Positions 6,264 through 9,414 of a DNA stretch of 9,414 bases are shown piece after piece. Every line of letters starts with the position of its first letter. Within the stretch, counting starts at the first letter, position 1. The stretch covers positions 1-9,414 of the forward strand of contig JAHHMJ010000352.1 in NCBI GenBank assembly GCA_018678395.1, in the 5' to 3' direction. This DNA is from Gemmatimonadota bacterium. GTDB taxonomy: Bacteria; Gemmatimonadota; Gemmatimonadetes; Longimicrobiales; Gaopeijiaceae. The notes under the pieces are model-generated. The model was not told where the DNA came from. It did not search any database and worked only from the letters and a program-made list of their open reading frames with translations. The position numbers and the translations under genes were made by a program.

Positions 6264-9128
6264 ATGGTCTCCCCTGCCCTTCTCCACCCGACGATCCCCA
6301 CACCGACGCCTTCCGCACCCCCCCGGTCGCGTCCTCGCGCCGCCGGGGCCACGATCGTCCTTCTTCTGGCGGCGGCTTCGGCCGCGGCCGCTCAGGCCCC
6401 CGGCAACGGGGGACGGGTCACCTTCACGGATCTGATGCAGGTGCGGCAGATCGACGACGCGCGTCTGTCTGCCTTCGGTCGCTGGGTCGCGTACACGGCC
6501 GCGCCCGACCGGGGCAACCCGGAGGTCGTGGTGCGCAGTACGACGGGTGCGCAGCGCGAGGTGATCGCACTCGCGACGGATCCCGTCTTCTCGCCGGACG
6601 GAGCCTGGCTCGCCGCGCGCACGGTGGCGTCGCTCGAGGCGCGGGAGACCGCCGAGGACGAGGATCGGCTCGACGACGGAGTCGTGCTCATGGCGCTCCC
6701 GAGCGGCACGCTGGAGCGTTGGGACGGAGTCCGGCGCTTCGCCTTTTCGCAGGACGGTCTCTGGCTCGCGGTCCATCACACCGCCGAGCCGGACGACGAG
6801 GACGCGGACGGTGGAGACGAGGGCGATACGGAGGCGGACGCGGAGGACGAGACGGGCACGGAACTCGTACTCCGCTCCCTCGCGTCGGGCGACGAGACGT
6901 CGATCCCGGACGTCACGGCATTCGCTTTCTCGTCCGACGGCACGCTCCTCGCCTACGCCCAGGGAGCATCCGACGACGCGCGCGACGGAGTTCGGGTCCG
7001 CGAGCTGGCATCGGGCGGGACCCGGGTGGCGGACGCCCGCGCCGACGCGGTCTACCGCAGCCTGACCTGGACCGACGAGGGATCCGACCTCGCCTTCTTC
7101 GCGGCCGGTCCCGACCCCGACGACGGGGGGCCGATACGCGGCTCGATCCACGTCTGGAGCGCGGACGGGACCGAGACCTGGGCCGACGAGGCCGCTCTGC
7201 CCGACTCGGGCATCATCCCCACCAACACGCAGATCGAGTGGAGCGAAGACGGCCGCCGCCTCTTCTTCACGTGGCGCCCGGTGCGACCCGACGAGCGAGA
7301 GGCGATGGCCGCGGCGGAGTCGACCGGGGATTCGGACGCTGATGGCGACGCGGACGCGCCCTTCGACGCCTACGACACCGAAGCGATTCTGGCCGATCGC
7401 GGGGTGGACGTATGGCACTGGCAGGACCCCCGGATCATGACCCAGCAGAAGGTGCTGTGGTCCCGCGAGAAGGACCGGACGTACCGCGCGGTGAGGCACC
7501 GCTCGGGCGACGCGGTGCTGCTCGGCGACCCGGAATTGCCGGACGTGGGCGTTCCCGGGACGGCCTCATCCGTCGCACTCGGCAGCTCGGATGCGCCGTA
7601 TCGCATCGAAGCGATGTGGGAGGGGGGCGGCCGGCGAGACCTCGCCCTGGTCGATCTCGACAGCGGTGACCGCTCGCCTCTGGTCGAGGGTCTGGCCGGT
7701 CCCGCGGAGCTGTCGCCCGACGGTCGCTTCGTGGTCTGGTGGGACGCGGGACACTACCACCTGACCGACGTGGAGAGCGGACAGCGGCGCGTGCTCACGG
7801 ACGGGCTCGGCGTCCCCTTCGCGGACGAGGACTGGGACTATCCGGACGCGGTGCCCGGCTACGGTATCGCCGGCTGGACGGCCGGAGACGAGGCCGTCCT
7901 CATCCATGACAAGTACGACGTCTGGGTGATGCCGACCGACGGCTCCAGCCCGTGGTCGCTGACGGACGGCGCGGGGAGAGCGGACCGACGGACCTTCCGG
8001 CTGCTGGACGTCGACGGGCCGATCGACCCCGACGAGCCTCTCCTGCTGAGCGCGTACCACGATCTGCGCAAGAACTTCGGGTTCTACCGTGCGGATCTCG
8101 ATCGGGCCGGGGTCGAACGCCTGCTGGAGGAGGACAAGCGATTCGTATTCGTCGCCGCCGCCGACAGCACCGACCGGGTGCTCTTCACGAGAGAGGCCTA
8201 CGATGAGTTCCCGGATCTCTGGGTGGCGGATCGGACGTTCTCCGAGCCGACGCGCATCAGCGACGTCAACCCGGGCCTGTTCGATCGCTTCGCCTGGGGC
8301 GACGCCGAGCTCCTCGAGTGGACCAGCCTCGACGGCACGCCGCTGCAGGGCGTAGTGATCAAGCCCGAGAACTACGAAGAGGGCCGGCGCTATCCGGTGC
8401 TCGTCTACTACTACCGCTTCTTCAGCCAGCGGCTGCACGAGTTCAACGATCCTTCGGTGAACCACCGCCCGAGCTTCCCCGTGTACGCCTCGGACGGCTA
8501 CGTGGTCTTCCTTCCCGACGTGCGCTTCGAGGTCGGGCGGCCCGGGCTCGCCGCCACCAAGAGCGTCGTTCCGGGCGTGCAGCAGCTCATCGACGTCGGC
8601 ATCGCCGACCCCGAGGCGATCGCCCTCCACGGCCACTCGTGGAGCGGCTACCAGACCGCGTTCATCGTCACGCAGACCGACATCTTCACCACGGCCATCG
8701 CGGGTGCTCCGGTCGCCAACATGACCAGCGCCTACTCCGGAATCCGTCTCGGTTCGGGGCTCGCACGCCAATTCCAGTACGAGCGCACCCAGAGCCGCAT
8801 CGGGGGCTCACTCTGGGAATCCCTCGACGAATACATCGAGAACTCCCCGGTCTTCTTCGCGGACCGCATCGAGACGCCCATGCTGATCCTCCACGGGGAC
8901 GTGGACGACGCCGTTCCGTGGGGGCAGTCCATCGAGCTGTTCCTCGCGATGCGACGACTCGGCAAGGAGAGTGTCTTCCTGCAGTACCGCGACGAGCCAC
9001 ACCATCCCCAGCGATACGCCAACAAGCTGGACTGGGCGACGAAGATGAAGGAGTGGGTCGACCACTACCTCAAGGGGACGCCGGCACCGCGCTGGATTTC
9101 CGAGGGCGTGCCCTATCAGGGGCGTTGA
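6264..9128 (+). CDS. Exported S9 (prolyl oligopeptidase family) serine peptidase
   Basis: A 954-residue protein with a signal peptide: a long n-region ending RSRPR, hydrophobic IVLLLAAASA, and a probable cut AAA|QAPG after residue 43. Residues ~50-670 form a beta-propeller with WD40-like/PD40 blades (FSPDG at 109, FSQDG at 161, FSSDG at 222, LSPDG at 483). Residues ~683-945 are the alpha/beta-hydrolase: YPVLVYYY, nucleophile S792 in GHSWSGYQ, D881 in HGDVDDAVPW and H913 in DEPHH. This is the exported S9 subgroup with GHSWGGYQ, SRIGG and PLF(Y/F)AD motifs common in Bacteroidota, likely cleaving peptides in the periplasm or outside. Two acidic loops interrupt the propeller (174-200 and 349-371). 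ATG at 6264 lacks a ribosome site; an ATG at 6204 is in frame, and the frame open further upstream to 5853 is antisense to the TPR gene. The gene is monocistronic, divergent from the operon, and ends at a hairpin. Confidence 0.93.
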   Translation: MVSPALLHPTIPTPTPSAPPRSRPRAAGATIVLLLAAASAAAAQAPGNGGRVTFTDLMQVRQIDDARLSAFGRWVAYTAAPDRGNPEVVVRSTTGAQREVIALATDPVFSPDGAWLAARTVASLEARETAEDEDRLDDGVVLMALPSGTLERWDGVRRFAFSQDGLWLAVHHTAEPDDEDADGGDEGDTEADAEDETGTELVLRSLASGDETSIPDVTAFAFSSDGTLLAYAQGASDDARDGVRVRELASGGTRVADARADAVYRSLTWTDEGSDLAFFAAGPDPDDGGPIRGSIHVWSADGTETWADEAALPDSGIIPTNTQIEWSEDGRRLFFTWRPVRPDEREAMAAAESTGDSDADGDADAPFDAYDTEAILADRGVDVWHWQDPRIMTQQKVLWSREKDRTYRAVRHRSGDAVLLGDPELPDVGVPGTASSVALGSSDAPYRIEAMWEGGGRRDLALVDLDSGDRSPLVEGLAGPAELSPDGRFVVWWDAGHYHLTDVESGQRRVLTDGLGVPFADEDWDYPDAVPGYGIAGWTAGDEAVLIHDKYDVWVMPTDGSSPWSLTDGAGRADRRTFRLLDVDGPIDPDEPLLLSAYHDLRKNFGFYRADLDRAGVERLLEEDKRFVFVAAADSTDRVLFTREAYDEFPDLWVADRTFSEPTRISDVNPGLFDRFAWGDAELLEWTSLDGTPLQGVVIKPENYEEGRRYPVLVYYYRFFSQRLHEFNDPSVNHRPSFPVYASDGYVVFLPDVRFEVGRPGLAATKSVVPGVQQLIDVGIADPEAIALHGHSWSGYQTAFIVTQTDIFTTAIAGAPVANMTSAYSGIRLGSGLARQFQYERTQSRIGGSLWESLDEYIENSPVFFADRIETPMLILHGDVDDAVPWGQSIELFLAMRRLGKESVFLQYRDEPHHPQRYANKLDWATKMKEWVDHYLKGTPAPRWISEGVPYQGR

Positions 9129-9135
9129 ACGAGAG

Positions 9136-9169
9136 CGGCGCCGCCGACATCGTCGTGTCGGCGGCGCCG
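9136..9169. terminator. Perfect 14-bp GC hairpin between convergent genes
   Basis: The arm at 9136-9149 (CGGCGCCGCCGACA) is exactly complementary to 9156-9169, with a 6-nt loop TCGTCG; a G-T pair could extend it outward. It starts 8 nt after the peptidase stop codon and lies before the stop of the opposing frame, which suits a bidirectional terminator. There is no T-run on either side, so it would not be a standard intrinsic terminator and may act by stabilising 3' ends. Confidence 0.65.
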
Positions 9170-9200
9170 TGGAGCGCCTCGCTCGCTGACCCGGGCGGCC

Positions 9201-9362
9201 TCAGACGAACGGCTCGACGATCCAGGCTCCGAGGCTCAGGGCCCACGCGCTCCACGGGAGCGCGAGCAGCCACCGACCGATCTCCAGCGGCGACCATACG
9301 ACGCCGATGACGGCCAGGACGGCGTACCAGATGACCGCTGCCCAGACGACCTCACGCACCAT
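9201..9362 (-). CDS. Small hydrophobic membrane protein, possibly the end of a longer gene
   Basis: From the ATG at 9362 this frame gives 53 residues with two likely membrane segments: VVWAAVIWYAVLAVIGVVW, then after a short EIGR turn, WLLALPWSAWALSLGAWIV, ending EPFV. Nearly all codons end in G or C, like the other genes here. The frame stays open to the window edge (9413) through a basic, Pro-rich stretch with LPARRKRDGG, so the true start may lie outside. I do not recognise a family. It converges on the S9 peptidase gene, with the hairpin between them. Ribosome-site support is weak (GGGGG 1 nt from the ATG). Confidence 0.5.
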   Translation of the reverse strand: MVREVVWAAVIWYAVLAVIGVVWSPLEIGRWLLALPWSAWALSLGAWIVEPFV

Positions 9363-9414
9363 GCCCCCGTCGCGCTTCCGGCGCGCGGGGAGTGCGGGGC
9401 CCGTCGGGCGGCCG

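Noticed and set aside
6145..6318. N-terminal extension of the TPR protein to the ATG at 6318
   Set aside because: It would bury the signal peptide and overlap the start of the divergent peptidase gene; the added Gly/Trp-rich sequence looks non-coding.
6156..8771. Long minus-strand frames opposite the peptidase gene
   Set aside because: Antisense to a protein with a full domain set and catalytic triad; no motifs of their own.

Overview
The DNA is strongly G+C-rich, with G or C at nearly every third codon position. This explains the many long but meaningless antisense open frames. The gene set points to a Gram-negative-type bacterium with an export system: a DksA/TraR zinc-finger protein, FabH, a YggX-like protein, a periplasmic glutaminyl cyclase lipoprotein, and a large exported S9 peptidase resembling those of Bacteroidota. 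Gemmatimonadota or a neighbouring phylum is my best guess. This is inference from style, because no rRNA or marker gene is present.

Layout. At the left, two minus-strand genes encode a ketoacyl-ACP synthase III (546-1541) and, downstream of it, a DksA/TraR-type RNA polymerase regulator (41-421). Diverging from fabH is a small plus-strand gene for a YggX/Fe(2+)-trafficking-like protein carrying four added cysteines (1666-1941). It converges on a compact four-gene minus-strand operon read from about 6144 down to 1965: an exported TPR protein, a glutaminyl-peptide cyclotransferase lipoprotein, a nitrilase and an ornithine aminotransferase. Gaps in this operon are 28 nt, 4 nt and a 1-nt TGATG overlap. 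Diverging from the operon is a 954-residue exported S9 (prolyl oligopeptidase-type) peptidase (6264-9128). It ends at a perfect 14-bp hairpin shared with a short minus-strand membrane-protein frame that reaches the right edge of the window.

How the genes may work together. The nitrilase and ornithine aminotransferase are predicted cytosolic nitrogen-metabolism enzymes, tightly coupled in translation. The glutaminyl cyclase is predicted to sit on the outer face of a membrane. The two exported proteins flanking it, the TPR protein and the S9 peptidase, both have a predicted signal-peptidase cut of the form Ala|Gln, so each would expose an N-terminal Gln, the substrate of that cyclase. This matches the 'Q-rule' described for Bacteroidota and is the most interesting inference in the window. 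I see no mobile element, CRISPR array, tRNA or rRNA, and no complete new defence or biosynthetic system.
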